Below, piece by piece: positions 1-13,350 of a DNA stretch of 64,000 nucleotides. Positions within the stretch are counted from its first letter, which is position 1. Every line of letters starts with the position of its first letter. Location: positions 196,501-260,500 of the forward strand of contig JAUTXW010004485.1 in the NCBI GenBank assembly GCA_030620095.1, written 5' to 3'. This DNA comes from Kuschelorhynchus macadamiae. Taxonomy: Eukaryota; Arthropoda; Insecta; Coleoptera; Curculionidae. The position numbers were made by a program, and so were the translations under genes. The notes below the pieces were generated by a model, which saw only the letters and a list, made by a program, of their open reading frames with translations, did not search any database and had not been told where the DNA came from.

Positions 1-186
1 GATACATTTCATTTAAAAAACACCTGATGCATAGCGTAACTCTTTTGTTTCTGGTTCAAATATTCTTTCGATGACATTTTTGGATTCTACAAGAAAAAAT
101 ACATCGAAAAATTATTTTGAATTTTTCCAAAATACAAGGAAGGTCGAAAATAGGTCCCTGTTCAGTCCTCGCTGGAACACCCTGTA
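1..186. repeat. Right end of a DNA element ending in ACACCCTG + TA (partial)
   Basis: The sequence ends in GGAACACCCTG followed by TA. This is the same terminal style (CAGGGTG read inward, next to TA) seen at the ends of the mariner-like elements further on. The left end lies outside the window, so the element cannot be delimited. No transposase motif is visible in this part. Confidence 0.3.
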
Positions 187-3100
187 CATGAGTGGAATAT
201 TCAGTTTAATCTACACAAGTAACAAAATTCGTCGGCCGTATTGGCGCCGCCATTTTGGGTTTTGACCTAAAAAGTTCGGATTTTTAATATCCGAAAGTGT
301 ATGCATGTCAAATTTGAAAATAATCTTGTGAAAGTGGTGAAAAATCCATTACAAGATTTGAACCAGACATACCAACATACAATCAGACAAGTAGGAAGCC
401 AATAAAAGCGCGTTAAAAGCATTGGTTTTAGTTTAAAACTCTAACAATAGTATTTACTAAAGAGGCTTAAATTTAGACAAGGTCTAACTTGACAGTTACA
501 GGTTTAACATGACATGTTTAACAACTGAACAAATAATTTTTCTAATTGTCAGAATTACTAAATGACAGTGATATAAGGCAAGCATAACTAAAAATTAAGG
601 TTTAATAGTATATAAATAGCTAATTTCCTTTTAAACTTACCTAACCTATTGGTTTAATTTTAATAGTGAAGAAGTGAACGATTATTTCTTTGATATTTGT
701 AAAAATACTTATTTCATTAAAGAATAGGTAAGAATCCTTCTTTTTGTCAACGATAATGAAGCATGGCCCATTTCTTCATTTTCATACATCAAATATTCTA
801 ACAGGTCGTCATTTTGTTTCGCCATATTGAATTCATATCAATATTTTACCAGTTTTTTTTTTTGTATCAGACGTAATTTTTGTAGAAAATTAAATAAAAT
901 TATAGTTAATCGAGTAACTGGATTTTTTAGCTACACCGGAACAGACCGACCGACCGACAGTAATGACAAAAAAAAAGATCTGAAAACATGAAGATCTGTA
1001 AAAATCCGGAACGATGATTGTTTCACGATTAGTGATATTTCCTTATACGGGAAGTGAAAACTCGCGCCGCCACTGGCATTCGTCAAGAAATGACCACGGC
1101 TTGAACATGGGCCATCCACACTTTCTTGTTTCACTGTTAATATTGCTCGATAGAATGTGAAAATTAGGGGAACCATGTTGGCGCATATCCCTAACGTGAT
1201 TTATGAATGAATTGTGATCTCTACTTTAATTCTTACTCTAAGGTATTACTAGTGAAAATACCCGTTCAAATTGTTGAAGTATTATACTTGTTATATATAA
1301 CCTAATATTTAGATGGTATTCGAAAATAAATAATTATTTTTAAAATGGTACGTTATTAGATTAAAATAAAGCCTAAAAATATATAATAATAATAATAATA
1401 TAATAAGTTTATTAGGTGAATTGCAAAAATATTCCTTTTGTACCTCAAAGAAAATCTTACATTTTAATAGGCAAACCTGTGCATATTTTCTGAAACTCGT
1501 CGCATTCTTTCCTTGGAAAATTCCCATTTCATAAATATGTAGAAGCAGAAAAGCTCATGTCCAATTTGCATTGCATTACTGGAACGTAATAAGCAATATT
1601 GATTTAAATTGCTAACATAAACGGATGGAAAGCTAACGTTACTTTTCAGAGAAAATGTATTAAATGTACTCTTATTATAGATCGCAATCGAAAATGTTGC
1701 ATTTACATGTTATAAATCTGTTTCAGTACTTTAAAGTTGTAACAAACAACTGAAATACTCAGCTTTTAAAAGTAAAGAATACTGAAATTTTTAATGAGAT
1801 TTAAAAAGCACTAAAATGTAACTAGATTAAACAGGCAACTAGAGCTCGGAATCGTATTCGAATAAATCGATCTTTGAATACTCGAATATTCAGTATTCGA
1901 ATCATTTTGAAAAATCGAATATTCGAATATCAAATATGCAAATATTTGAATGACCAAACATTTAACCATTGTAACAAGCATTTTGACTTGCTCGTTACAA
2001 TTAGTTAAACTCAAAATCAAATTTTCTATTATATTTCGTAAAAGTCGACATTCGAATTGGTTGGTCGAGTCGTATAATTGAGATTTTAGCCTGTTTGTGA
2101 GGTCACAGTTTTTTATGAATCTATGTCAATAAAACCAATTGAAGTGAGAAAGACGTCCTCTTTTCTTAACTGGAATCTGTAGAGGTCAGATCTTGTGTTC
2201 CTGAAATGAACTGTCGTAAGACAAACGTGAATTAATGTAATTTTTTTGCATACAGCATGTGCTGGATTTAAATTTCAAAGTTTGTGTACCTTAAATGGGA
2301 TTTAAGCAGCAAGGGACCGACCCATAAGAAAGCCACACCATCAGGCTAAATAAATAACTGATAAACTATTCGAAATTTTTAGGTTTTTCTTTAGGATATT
2401 TTTTTCTACTTTTCATCCCTTTTTGGATTTTTATGATGACCATCTTTTGAACAACCTATAAAATGTGAAATTTGGATTCAGGGAAAAGCAGCACCAAGGT
2501 AGCTTAGCAGTTTTTTTTTTGGTGGAGACTCCTGTCCATTCCTGGAATCTGTGATCCATTTTGCGGTGGAGGATTCTGCCTGCAGATATAAGTGTCGGAT
2601 TGGGAATTTTAGTTGGGAACAATCCGTGGTAATTGACCACATTGCTGTGAAGTGTTTTGGAGACTCTGACTACGGACTCTCTGGAATATCCACTTTTAAT
2701 TGCAAGCTAAGTACGTTTTGAAATATATTTTTGCCTTTTGTTGTTATTTTGAAACGTTGTAATTTTGTAATATATTTTTTTGACTTATATTTAGATTACA
2801 TATGTAATATATTTTTGCATTTTTCTTCAAAATTTAAATAATATTATACTAGTAAAATTATATTTTGCAAAATATTTTGAAATTAGGAAAAAATAAGCAA
2901 ATTTCCAGATTTTGTAAAGCTACTTATATTTAGTGTCTAAATTTATTATATCTTTATTACCTCTACTATGATATAATATATACATAGTATTTTTCTAAAG
3001 CACATTACTTCTTAAGAGTTAATATTGGTCTCTTTTGAAATTTAATTAGGTACATAATTATTAATTAAGGTCCTTTGAAAATTAAAATATTTATTTAAAT

Positions 3101-4599
3101 TAAATTTAAATTTGTCATTTTGGTAAAAATAGTTTAACATTAAGTATAAAAAACTACACTCTTGATTGAGTGATAATTTTTAGGCCTATCAAGCATAATT
3201 TTGAGAATTTGTTTAAAATCAGTAAAAAGTCAATTATTGATTTTATACTTGTTAGTTATAATTTTCTCTTTAGCTAGCGAAATATTTGAAATTTATGTTT
3301 AAACTTTGATACAAGATCATAGATATCTTATTTTTATCTCGCCATCGAAAAACGAGCTTGATTATTGTACTGATTGCCAAAAAGGTGAATGTCTTATAAT
3401 TCAGTTTTTGTTATTTAGTAGTCCATAGTAAGATATTTTTGTGTGATTAATTATCCTCATTTCTCGAATACCTTTATTAAAATTACCTACCTATTAACTT
3501 AAAAATCCAGTACTTACCTTTATACATTTAATTTTTTTAAATACAAGTTAAAATTAAATATAAATATAAATAAAGTTTCTCTAAAGTGCATTGATTTTCT
3601 GATTACTGTTGCTTATTGACTAATAGAAATTAGTCTTCTTATATTAATATTTCTATTTAGTTAATTTTATTTGTGGGTTTTTCAGTTAATCGATATCATT
3701 TGCACAGAATTGTTTGTTCTAAAATTCATTAAAACAAATTAAGTTATTTTATAAATATACTTTGAATACATTTTCTTCTCCAACACAAATTTAATACAGA
3801 TTATCTAGGATGCCTTGACGTGACGGTAACTGGGCTTATCGACTAATAGAAATTGGTGTTATTATGTAATGATTTCTATATTTCAAGTTGATTGTATTTG
3901 CCGGCTTATAGTTACTTTATTGTCAATTGCAAGATATTTCAAAATTTAAATATATATTAATTCTTAATTTATTTTCAATAATAATTAATTTGCCTTAATA
4001 ATTTCATTTCATTTTCAGTAATAAAATTTCTTGATCTTAACAAAATACTTAACATATATTTTAATTACGATTCCTTACATTTTGTTTAAGGCTTATACAT
4101 ATCATTTTAAAACACCTACAGTTATTTTCTTATTATATGGCTTTCAGACATATGTTAGGGTAACTGCTGTTCTTATATCGTACCTTACTTTGTTCAGGGT
4201 TTATCATTTTTAGTTACATTTATTTGATTGTTGCTCTCTTTTGATTATAAGGTATATTTGATTAATGCAACTGCTAATGTAGATCAATACTGGTAATATT
4301 ATTTTTTCGTATATATTGAATTTTAAATCATCTTATCTTTTAATTAAACTTTTCTAAATTTCATTTTTGAGCATCACATGGACTACCAAGTTTTCTAATT
4401 TTAGTTTATTACTTACCTTTTAGTGCATCTGCAAAGGTTATGCAGATTTTATTTATGCTTGTCTATTTCTGTGAAAATAAAGCAGATTGGTTGTGCCAAT
4501 ATAGGGCAAATTGTATTTTTTAGATATCTTCTAAAAAATGAAGAATTTAAAATAAATTTTTGAAGTACATTTCTAGTGTTTTCCTTATTAGATGGATTA

Positions 4600-4602
<3 letters not shown>
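187..4602. other. AT-rich region without recognisable genes
   Basis: I see no reading frame with a recognisable domain; the short open frames look random. There is a short (AAT)n run near 1380-1404, a GACC repeat near 947-959, and a cluster of ATTCGAATA-type palindromes at about 1853-1945. A less AT-rich patch at about 2440-2660 was not recognised. It is probably decayed transposon sequence, but no boundary can be supported. Confidence 0.5.
1853..1945. repeat. Cluster of ATTCGAATA palindromic motifs
   Basis: Several overlapping or near copies of TATTCGAATA and its variants (ACTCGAATATTC, ATCGAATATTCGAATAT) occur within about 90 bases. A weaker cluster of TATTTGAATATCC-type motifs lies at 9118-9185 on the far side of PLE-A. 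The function is unknown; subterminal repeats of a transposon are possible. Confidence 0.45.

Positions 4603-4670
<68 letters not shown>
4603..4670. repeat. (TA)n microsatellite abutting PLE-A left end
   Basis: An almost pure TA dinucleotide tract of about 68 bases runs directly into the PLE-A terminal sequence (AAATAGTACTTTCTTGG). Equivalent tracts flank the other ends of the Penelope-like elements in this window. Confidence 0.95.
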
Positions 4671-4676
<6 letters not shown>

Positions 4677-5088
4677 TACTTTCTTGGGATTAGGTTCGTG
4701 GATTGAACAAAGAAACTTTAATTGACGTTTCGCCTGTCCATTTCAGGCTTTTTCAAAATATTGTGTACAAGTGTATATATGTAAGTTAATAAATAAAAAC
4801 AATTAGGTATAACGGCACGCACTAAAATTATTAAAACATTTATTTAAAATAGTACAGTACATACCTTGAGAAAGATGTTCTTTTACCTTGCTTGGCGGTG
4901 TGGAGGTAAGTGATACACTGGTTAAAGAATTCTATTGTTTTTTTTTTATATATATCCTTTAGTTTTTTTGATTATATTTACAATGTAGAACTATTTGTGG
5001 ATACGGGTTGTTTTAAAAGTATTTGTGTGAGTCTGACAGTATACAGTATGTATTTATGATTGATGGAAAATAGTTTATAACAATTGAA

Positions 5089-7437
5089 TTAAATTAGATT
5101 GTGATATATTTGGCTGAAATTTTCAATGTCTTTCCGATCGTTTACCGTATTTTTTTCTTCTTTTATCTCGACCATTTCTTTGAATGTCAGTTTATGGTAA
5201 TGTTGTTCTTTTGATAAGACCGTTGTACCCGAAAAATCAAATTCATGTTTCATGTCTCTTTCATGTTTATGTAGTGCTGTGGAAGCATTTTTTGTATATT
5301 TATGCCCATTTAGTCTATTTGATAAGTACTGTGTGGTCATGCCTATATATTTTTTAGGGCAGTTTAGGCAGGGAATGCTGTAAACTACGTTTGATTGTTT
5401 TTTAATTGGTGTCTGACTTTTTAGTGGTGTATATAAAGATTTAAGGGTATTGTTAGATTTGTGGCATACAGTTATATCGTGTTTACCGAGAATGTGTTTA
5501 ATCTTTTCAGAAAGACCTTCAGTGTATGGCAAAGATATGTATGTAGTTGTTTTATTGTTTTCATGATTATTTACAATATGTTTTGTGGCATTGTATAATT
5601 TTTGGGTTCTTCGCTTTATAATTCGTTCGATGGCTTTTAATGGGAAATGATTTTTTAAGAGAGTATTTTTAACTTTATTTAGAATGTCAACTCGGTATAT
5701 AGGTGATGTTAGTGTTAGTGCACGGTCAACTAATCCTATCATCACGGAGTTTTTTTGACATTTTGGATGACTGGAATTATAATTAAGGTAGCGGGAGGAC
5801 CAGGTTTTTTTGGTGTACCACTTAGTTTTAATGCCATTTGTTTTGTGGTCTCTTATTAATGTTAAATCCAGAAAGTTTATAGCGCCATCATTTTCTATTT
5901 CGGAAGTAAACTGCAATTTTGGATGAAAATTGTTAAAGAGGGAGATAATTTCCGTTGTTTTGTTTTTTGGTATGGCCAATAAACAATCATCCACGTACCT
6001 TTTAAAAAATAATATTGGTACATTGGCTTTTTGTAACACTGTTTGTTCTAGATATTCCATTACTATTTGGGCTGCGGTGGAAGAGATGGGTGAACCCATT
6101 GCACATCCGTCAAGTTGTTGGTAGTAATCATCTTTGTATTGGAAATAGTTGTTCGAAAGAATGAGATCTATCCCTTCTATGAATTCTGTGCAAGTGAGTG
6201 TTGTGTGATTCTTTATCTGATTCCATTTTTCTTTAATGATTTGTTTTAAAAGTTTAGTGGAATGTTTGTATATAAGGATATTACGTCTAGAGAGATGAGT
6301 TGGAAATTATTTGGTATTATAAGGGTGTCTATAAACTTTTTAAATTCAAACGAATCTTTAATGTAATAATCATTTCTGCCTGTAATTTTTGATAAGCAAT
6401 TTGATAAAAAACTTGAAAGTTTGTAGAATGGTGACTGAATATAGGAAACAATAGGTCTCATAAGAATGTCAGGTTTGTGAAGTTTAGGCATTCCATAGAA
6501 TTTTGGTGGAACAGAGTTATGTATTTTTAATGATTTGGCTTCTTTTTCGGATATGTGATTACGTTTTAACAGTTTTTCTATGAACGAGTTATTTTTGGAT
6601 TGAAGAGATTTCGTCGAATCAAATCTCATTTTTTTATATGTGTTTTTGTCATCAAGAAGTGCATTCATTTTGTTGTTGTAATCAATGGTATACATTATTA
6701 CAGTCTTGTTACTTTTGTCTGGCTTTAAGACTGTGGATTTGTTTTTAAAAAATATTTACATTTTTTTGCTTGCTTTGATAGTTTTTTTTGAGTTTTGTTT
6801 TGCTGTATTTTTTTGTGTCTTATTTTAATTTTATGGTTGGTAATGACATTAACAATCTCTGACCGGATACTATCTTTTTGTTCGGATGGTTTATTGTAAA
6901 TAGCTGACTCGATAGAAGCAATGTAATCTATTGTTGGTAAATTGTATTCTTCACTAACAGGTAGAGAAAATTTTTCACCTAGTGCTAGTGTTTCTGCAAT
7001 TTCGTTTGGGATATGCGTATCTGAGATGTTTTCTAGCCAGTTATTGGTATCGATTTTATCGTTATTGGTTTGTATAGTTTTATATAAATTATTAAATTTA
7101 TTATTATTTTTTTGTTTGACTCATTTGAAAATAGTTTCTGCTTTTTGTTGTTCAAGTTTTAGGAATGTATCCACAGTTTTGTGTGGTAGAATATTTTTTA
7201 TTTTATTTTTGCCATTTTGTAAACTTTGACTAAGGTTATTAATAGATTTTGTTGTTTCTGTAATTAGGAGATTTAGTATTTTTAATTTAGTATTATTAAT
7301 GACATCGAAAAATTTGTTCTCAAGGTACTTACTTGTAAAACATATATGTGTGGTATGTAAATTTAAAAATTTTGGAAAAATATTTGTACTTTTGCATCTC
7401 AATAGAAAAATTCGTCTATTTTTCTGATTAGCAATCT
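5089..7437 (-). pseudogene. Penelope-like reverse transcriptase / GIY-YIG endonuclease, PLE-A copy 1 (frameshifted)
   Basis: The copy encodes a Penelope-type polyprotein that would copy element RNA into DNA and nick the target. Reading down the minus strand, the N-terminal part lies at 7437-7121. A linker and then the RT fingers and palm follow at about 6700-6246, with YGMPKLHKP and SLDVISLYTNIP. The last open part is a 336-residue frame at 6099-5089, containing MGSPISS, the RT catalytic YVDD at residues 35-38, and a GIY-YIG nuclease near residues 238-266 (VYSIPCLNCPKKYIGMT, then SNRLNGHK). Frame changes near 7120, 6720 and 6248 break the gene, so it is probably dead, although the last 336 residues are clean. 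It belongs to the minus half of the head-to-head pair. Single-base assembly errors could account for some of the breaks. Confidence 0.85.
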
Positions 7438-7465
7438 TCTTGTATATTCTTGAGATGTGCTTGAG

Positions 7466-8362
7466 TGTTTATTGGCCATACCAAAAAATAAAACAACGGA
7501 AATTATCTCCCTCTTTAACAATTTTCATCCAAAATTGCAGTTTACTTCCGAAATAGAAAATGATGGCGCTATAAACTTTCTGGATTTAACATTAATAAGA
7601 GACCACAAAACAAATGGCAATAAAACTAAGTGGTACACCAAAAAAACCTGGTCCTCCCGCTACCTTAATTATAATTCCAGTCACCCAAAATGTCAAAAAA
7701 ACTCCGTGATGATAGGATTAGTTGACCGTGCACTAACACTAACATCACCTATATACCGAGTTGACATTCTAAATAAAGTTAAAAATACTCTCTTAAAAAA
7801 TCATTTCCCATTAAAAGCCATCGAACGAATTATAAAGCCAAGAACCCAAAAATTATACAATGCCACAAAACATATTGTAAATAATCATGACAACAATAAA
7901 ACAACTACATACATATCTTTGCCATACACTGAAGGTCTTTCTGAAAAGATTAAACACATTCTCGGTAAACACGACATAACCGTATGCCACAAATCTAACA
8001 ATACCCTTAAATCTTTATATACACCACTAAAAAGTCAGACACCAATTAAAAAACAATTAAACGTAGTTTACAGCATTCCCTGCCTAAACTGCCCCAAAAA
8101 ATATATAGGCATGACCACACAATACCTATCAAATAGACTAAATGGGCATAAATATACAAAAAATGCTTCCACAGCACTACATAAACATGAAAGAGACATG
8201 AAACATGAATTTGATTTTTCGGGTACAACGGTCTTATCAAAAGAACAACATTACCATAAACTGACATTCAAAGAAATGGTCGAGATAAAAAAAGAAAAAA
8301 ATACGGTAAACTATCGGAAAAACATTGACAATCTCAGCCAAATATATCACAATCTAATTTAA
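7466..8362 (+). pseudogene. Penelope-like RT C-terminus and GIY-YIG domain, PLE-A copy 2 (5' truncated)
   Basis: This is a second, oppositely oriented copy of the 3' half of PLE-A. Homology starts just after the YVDD position (CLLAIPKNKTTE) and stays open to the stop at 8362, including the complete GIY-YIG segment. Protein differences from copy 1 are few (for example NGNKTK versus NGIKTK, and IIKPR versus IIKRR), so the two copies are young or were made together. Copy 2 cannot encode a working RT because fingers and most of the palm are missing. The open frame begins at 7457 in unrelated sequence. Confidence 0.85.
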
Positions 8363-8815
8363 TTCAATTGTTATAAACTATTTTCCATCAATCATAAATA
8401 CATACTGTATACTGTCAGACTCACACAAATACTTTTAAAACAACCCGTACCCACAAATAGTTCTACATTGTAAATATAATCAAAAAAACTAAAGGATATA
8501 TATTAAAAAAAATAAAAAAAAAAACAATAGAATTCTTTAACCAGTGTATCACTTACCTCCACACCGCCAAGCAAGGTAAAAGAACATCTTTCTCAAGGTA
8601 TGTACTGTACTATTTTAAATAAATGTTTTAATAATTTTAGTGCGTGCCGTTATACCTAATTGTTTTTATTTATTAACTTACATATATACACTTTTTGTAT
8701 TTAATTTTTAGGTGTGCAGAATTAAATATTTTGAAAAAGTTTGAAATGGACAGGCGAAACGTCAATTAAAGTTTCTTTGTTCAATCCACGAACCTAATCC
8801 CAAGAAAGTACTTGA

Positions 8816-8846
8816 TATTTATAAATTGTAAGGTTCAAGAAGAGAA

Positions 8847-8884
<38 letters not shown>

Positions 8885-10286
8885 TTTTTCATACCTCTTA
8901 TCTTCTATCTTTTGGTCATCTAGACCTGGCGCCCATTTTAAAATCTTTATCTAAAATATCGAACTCTCACCCCTTGTGCCTCCGCGTTAGCATTATACTA
9001 AGCAGTTAGAGGCAAACTTAATAAATAAAATATTGTTTATTAAAACTTAAGAACTTTTAGTTAATTATAAAAAAATAAAACACAAATAAACAACAATTAA
9101 ACTTTTATTTCACCATCCAAGTATTTGAATATCCAAATATTTGAATAGAACTATTACGACTACTCGAATTTTCAAATATTCAACTTCCGCAATTTTATTA
9201 TATTAGAATATGTATTTATGATGTATTTGAGATTTCGCAGAATAGGCTTTTAGGCTGAAGTTGAATCATGCCTCCCAGGCTGTTAATATTTGGGAAATTG
9301 TAGTATCCAATACTTGTACTAATTAAAGGAGGCATTTTTTGGACAATTTGGGAGAAAAAAGAATACTTTTTTAGCACTTTTTTACCTTACTAATAGGTTC
9401 TGTTATGCATAGAAATGAGCGAAAAAGTGTCCACTTTTTGACTTTTATAAAAAAATATCGTTGAAGCACGATTATTAGAAATTAGTGGGTTGTCTTGTAC
9501 TTTCCGACCAACAAAAACTTGGCTGCTTAAGTCTCAAAAATGCTGCAGTTTATTTGGATTTGTTCAATGCAACTGATGGAGAGTTATAGATGGGTAAGAG
9601 AGCAGGAAAAAGTACGACATTTGAGAAACGAACTTTTCAAAATAGCATGCGACTTCTTTTAATTCGATTTAAAAAGTCTTAAAAGTTATATTTAAAATAT
9701 CAGATAAAACATAGAGAAATAGTATTTATAATCAGCAGAATATTTTGCAATTAAACATAGATCCATTAATATGGTGCGTTTTGGACGTTACTGCCCTTTT
9801 GAGATTTCAGTTTACAATGATTTATTTCCATAGAATAAGTTTATATTTTGTTACACAATTTTCTTGCCAGTCAGTACTCAGTATCAGAACAGATTTGTTT
9901 TTTTACATGCTTTTATAATTTTTAAATTTACTAAGTAAATACCCGAATTCGCATTTATTTATTTACTATTTTAAATATAAAAACAATAAAGTGAATTATA
10001 AATTAACTATATTATCGGCATCAGAAAACGATCTCTCCGACGGCGACAGGACAGAAGTTGCTGGTACATAAAGGTAATGTTTTCCTAATTTGTATAGCTT
10101 GGAAAATACTCTTTTATCAGCTGATCTCGTCATCGAAATGATATATAGAACATTTTTTCAGACAAGAAAAAACAGGTATATAGCGATTTTTAAAAAAATC
10201 ATATTACTATAAACAATAAAATTCAAAAATGCATATAAAATAAAAAAGTAAAGGGAGAGCGGAATGAAGCACGAATCTTTAAACAA
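8816..10286. other. Non-coding stretch with a (TA)n tract at 8853-8882
   Basis: A spacer of about 37 bases separates the PLE-A right end from a (TA)n tract of about 30 bases. The remainder contains AT-rich sequence, the TATTTGAATA motif cluster at 9118-9185, and no recognisable coding domain. Confidence 0.5.
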
Positions 10287-12088
10287 TTACATACCGCCGA
10301 ATCTAAGGAACCTTTTGAGGGTCTGAAGGCTAATGCTAAATATATCACAGTCGGAGAAAAATTTATTATAATTTAAGCAAAGGCGATCAATAAATGAGTT
10401 TTGACCATAGTTAGTCCTGTGCCTCCTTACAAGGAAAAAGGAAGTGTGACGAGTACGTCGGGCTGGAACCAAGAAGTTCACCTGACCCAATAGGTGCTCA
10501 CAGTGGATCATATCATTAAGCAACTTGAACACAAATAGGAGTAGGGCATGCTTGCGTCTCTGGGCTAAACTTTGCATACCGCACAGTGGTAGTCTTGTTT
10601 CATAAGAGACATTTTGATAAGGAAAATGGAATTTAAAAAATTAGTATTTTACAAATTTAGGTTGTACTCTTTCGATCCTATCTATGTGGCATACATAATG
10701 GGTCTGCCAAATTACTGAACAATATTCCTGTAAGCTTCTAGCAAAGCAGTTGTATAGGATTACGCTGACGTTAGTATCGCTGAAATGCCGAGAATGTCTT
10801 TTAATGAATCCCAGCATTCTACAAGCTTTACATACAATTGAGTCTATGTGTTGGTTAAAAGATAGACTGCTGTCGAATATGTCGCCCAAATCGTTCACAC
10901 AAGAGGAAATTCCAAGAGTTGTGTCACCAATTTTGTAAGTATTTGGAATGGGGTTAGGTGATCTTGTAAAACGAATGGACGTACACTTGGCAACGTTAAG
11001 GAAAAGACAGTTTAACTCGCACCATTTGACAAAGCGGTCCAAATCCGATTGTAGCGCGGAATTTTGGATCGTATTAGAGCTAAAGAATTTCAGATTTATC
11101 ACCCTTTTTGTGAATAGGCACAAGGTTGGAGAACTTCCAGATTGAGGGAAATACTCCCATGTCAAAAGATCTTTGGAAAATTGCGCTCAGGGGAGCCGAT
11201 AATGTGTCGCAACAACCCATAACCCATCATTACCCGCGCTCTTGTTTGAATCCAATTTTTTGATTCTGGAAGTTACTTCGCACTCAGAAAACATGTGGGA
11301 TAACAAAGCTGACGAGAAGGGAACCGACTGGAGAAAATCACGATCATGACTGTCGGGTACGGAATACATGTCTGAAAATGATCCGCAAAAGCATTCACGA
11401 TATCTGAAGGATCATTGTACTTTAAACCGTTGTAGGTCATTAGGCTCGGCAGACCAAAAGATACCCTCAAACCCCCAATGAACGACCAAAAGTACCTTGT
11501 ATTCGCAGGCATCAGCTGCTCGGAACTAGTAACGAACATGAGATAACACCAATCGGTTCGAAATTGAACCTCACGGCGTTTGTTAGAGTAAACAAGATAG
11601 TCAGAATGAAGCACAGTACTCTTATATTTTTTGTACAGTTTGTTTTTTTCGCGAATAAGTCCTTGGAGTGTTCTATTAAACCAAATGGGTACTTGTTGGA
11701 CTTGACCCTCGCCAGTCCATCCGTAACAACATTGTAGAACTGTCGTACGATTTCGTCAATATCATCGCATTTCTGTTTGTCATAAGTTGGCCTTATGAAA
11801 CTGAAAGACTTGTCGAGTCGCCCCATCTTGAAGCAATGGAGATCCCCTGTCTAAAAAAGAGATATTTAGAGGAGGGTGAAGAGTGTAGATATTTGATGAC
11901 GGAAAATCGCATTTAATACGTGATATCGCCTCAAAATTATCAACAAATATGAGGTTAAGGATACGTAGGCAGGAATTGAAAATATAATTGACTTGCTTAA
12001 GTTCAAGAAGACACATTGTGTCGATCACAGTTTCCGCTGTTGGTGGTTGTATTCTTGATGGGATTATGTTCCAGAATCCAAGGACCAT
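10287..12088 (-). pseudogene. Non-LTR retrotransposon ORF2 relic (endonuclease to RT C-terminus, RT core deleted)
   Basis: The minus strand reads like the ORF2 protein of a Jockey/CR1-type element. An endonuclease-region remnant lies at 12088-11780, the linker between endonuclease and RT at 11826-11187 (including SNKSAGNDG), and the RT C-terminal part at 11165-10641 (LQSDLDRFVKWCELN, then LFLNVAKC). The tail region lies at 10577-10287. The stretch around 11165-11100 joins a fragment resembling the first RT motif directly to sequence downstream of the catalytic FADD block, so the RT core is missing. Several frameshifts occur. The 3' end is probably near 10200-10286. Confidence 0.7.
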
Positions 12089-13146
12089 TCAATAAGTGGA
12101 AGGTTAAAATTATTCTACTTATAATAAAATACGAAATTTCAAAAATAACTTAAAAATATGATAAAAATTATGATATTCATATAATTGATGCTTGATGTAT
12201 TTTACCTTGATAGAAAACCTGGAGATTTTCTATGCACGTATAAAACCAATTTTCTACGGTTTTCTACCTAGGTAGATTTCCTCAGGTTTTCTATTGAGTC
12301 AACCCTGACTATAATACAAATTTAATAAAATAATAAATATAAAATAATAAATAATAATAATAAAAGTAATAAAATAACAAAAGAGAGTTTTTAATAAACA
12401 AAGTGGGCATCTGTCACATCAAAATTATCCAAATCTGTCAAATATCAGGTCGATAAGCGTACAACATAATTTTTATTTTAAGTGTAATATTGGTTCGGTA
12501 TTCAATAGAGGAAAAACGAGACACGAAAGAAAACCGGGCGGAGTCAATCGGTGTTGGAAGTTCGGCCAAGAAATCTCTTTAAACCAGTGGTGTCCCGTCG
12601 TTCTTTAAATATTACGGCACTCCTTTTTGACTATACGCACTTCAGATAATTAAAAAATGTAACTATGCTTAATGAACCTTTATCTATATTTGTTTGTTTT
12701 CTTTCGTGTACCGAACCTTTGAATTTTAAAATGATTTAATTTTGATTTTTCTTGATCGATTTACCTATAAATATATTTTTTCTTGAGTTCTGTCATTAAC
12801 GGTTCCCGGGCTACTGCCTACGTCCACTATTATTGGACCACCCGGTATAGTGATACATGATTTACAAGTCCAGATTTTACAAGGGCAGCCAGCATCAGAT
12901 CCAGTGAACGAGATTTATCAAAATTTTAATTTATTCAGTTCGACTTTGGGCTACTCGGGTATACCAAAAGTGGCCGTCTGTCTCCGTTTGTCATATTAAT
13001 TTATACAAGGGCCATCATTGTAAAGTATAATACAGGGCGTTTTCTAATTGCGTGCTGATGTTAAAGGGGTGTTTTTATGTCCTAAGAGTCTTAACTTTTG
13101 AGATACAGGATGGTAAAGTTTAAAAAGAAAACATTTTTCTTTCATC

Positions 13147-13350
13147 CCAATTCTGATGCTATTGTAGATAACTGCATGAAATTTGATACACGTCTTATAT
13201 GCATTAAGGAGCATACGGATTTACCCAGTTTTATTACATATGTACGCCACTGGTAGAAATTTCAAAAATTGATTGTTAATAAAAAATGCCCTTTTATGCA
13301 TAAAAGACGTGTATCAAATTTCACACAGTTATTTATCTATAATAGCATCA
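13147..13350. repeat. Inverted repeat (fold-back), arms of about 55 bases
   Basis: Bases 13147-13205 (containing GAAATTTGATACACGTCTTA) and 13295-13350 are near-perfect reverse complements, separated by about 90 bases. The right arm overlaps the C-terminal end of the transposase remnant at 13329. It could be a small inverted-repeat element or a duplicated end. Confidence 0.75.

Larger units (their letters stand above)
4671..8815. mobile_element. Penelope-like retroelement A, two partial copies head to head
   Basis: The minus-strand copy (about 7450 down to 4671) has most of the coding region. The plus-strand copy (7466-8815) holds only the 3' half of the same element. Segments 4671-5985 and 7466-8815 are reverse complements of each other with small indels, giving inverted arms of about 1.3 kb around a unique 1.5-kb centre. 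Both 3' ends point outward towards (TA)n tracts. Penelope-like elements are known to occur with inverted or tandem partial copies, so this may be one insertion product. Each 3' end carries the conserved block GGACAGGCGAAACGTCAA, which resembles the hammerhead-ribozyme region reported for this class. Confidence 0.85.
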
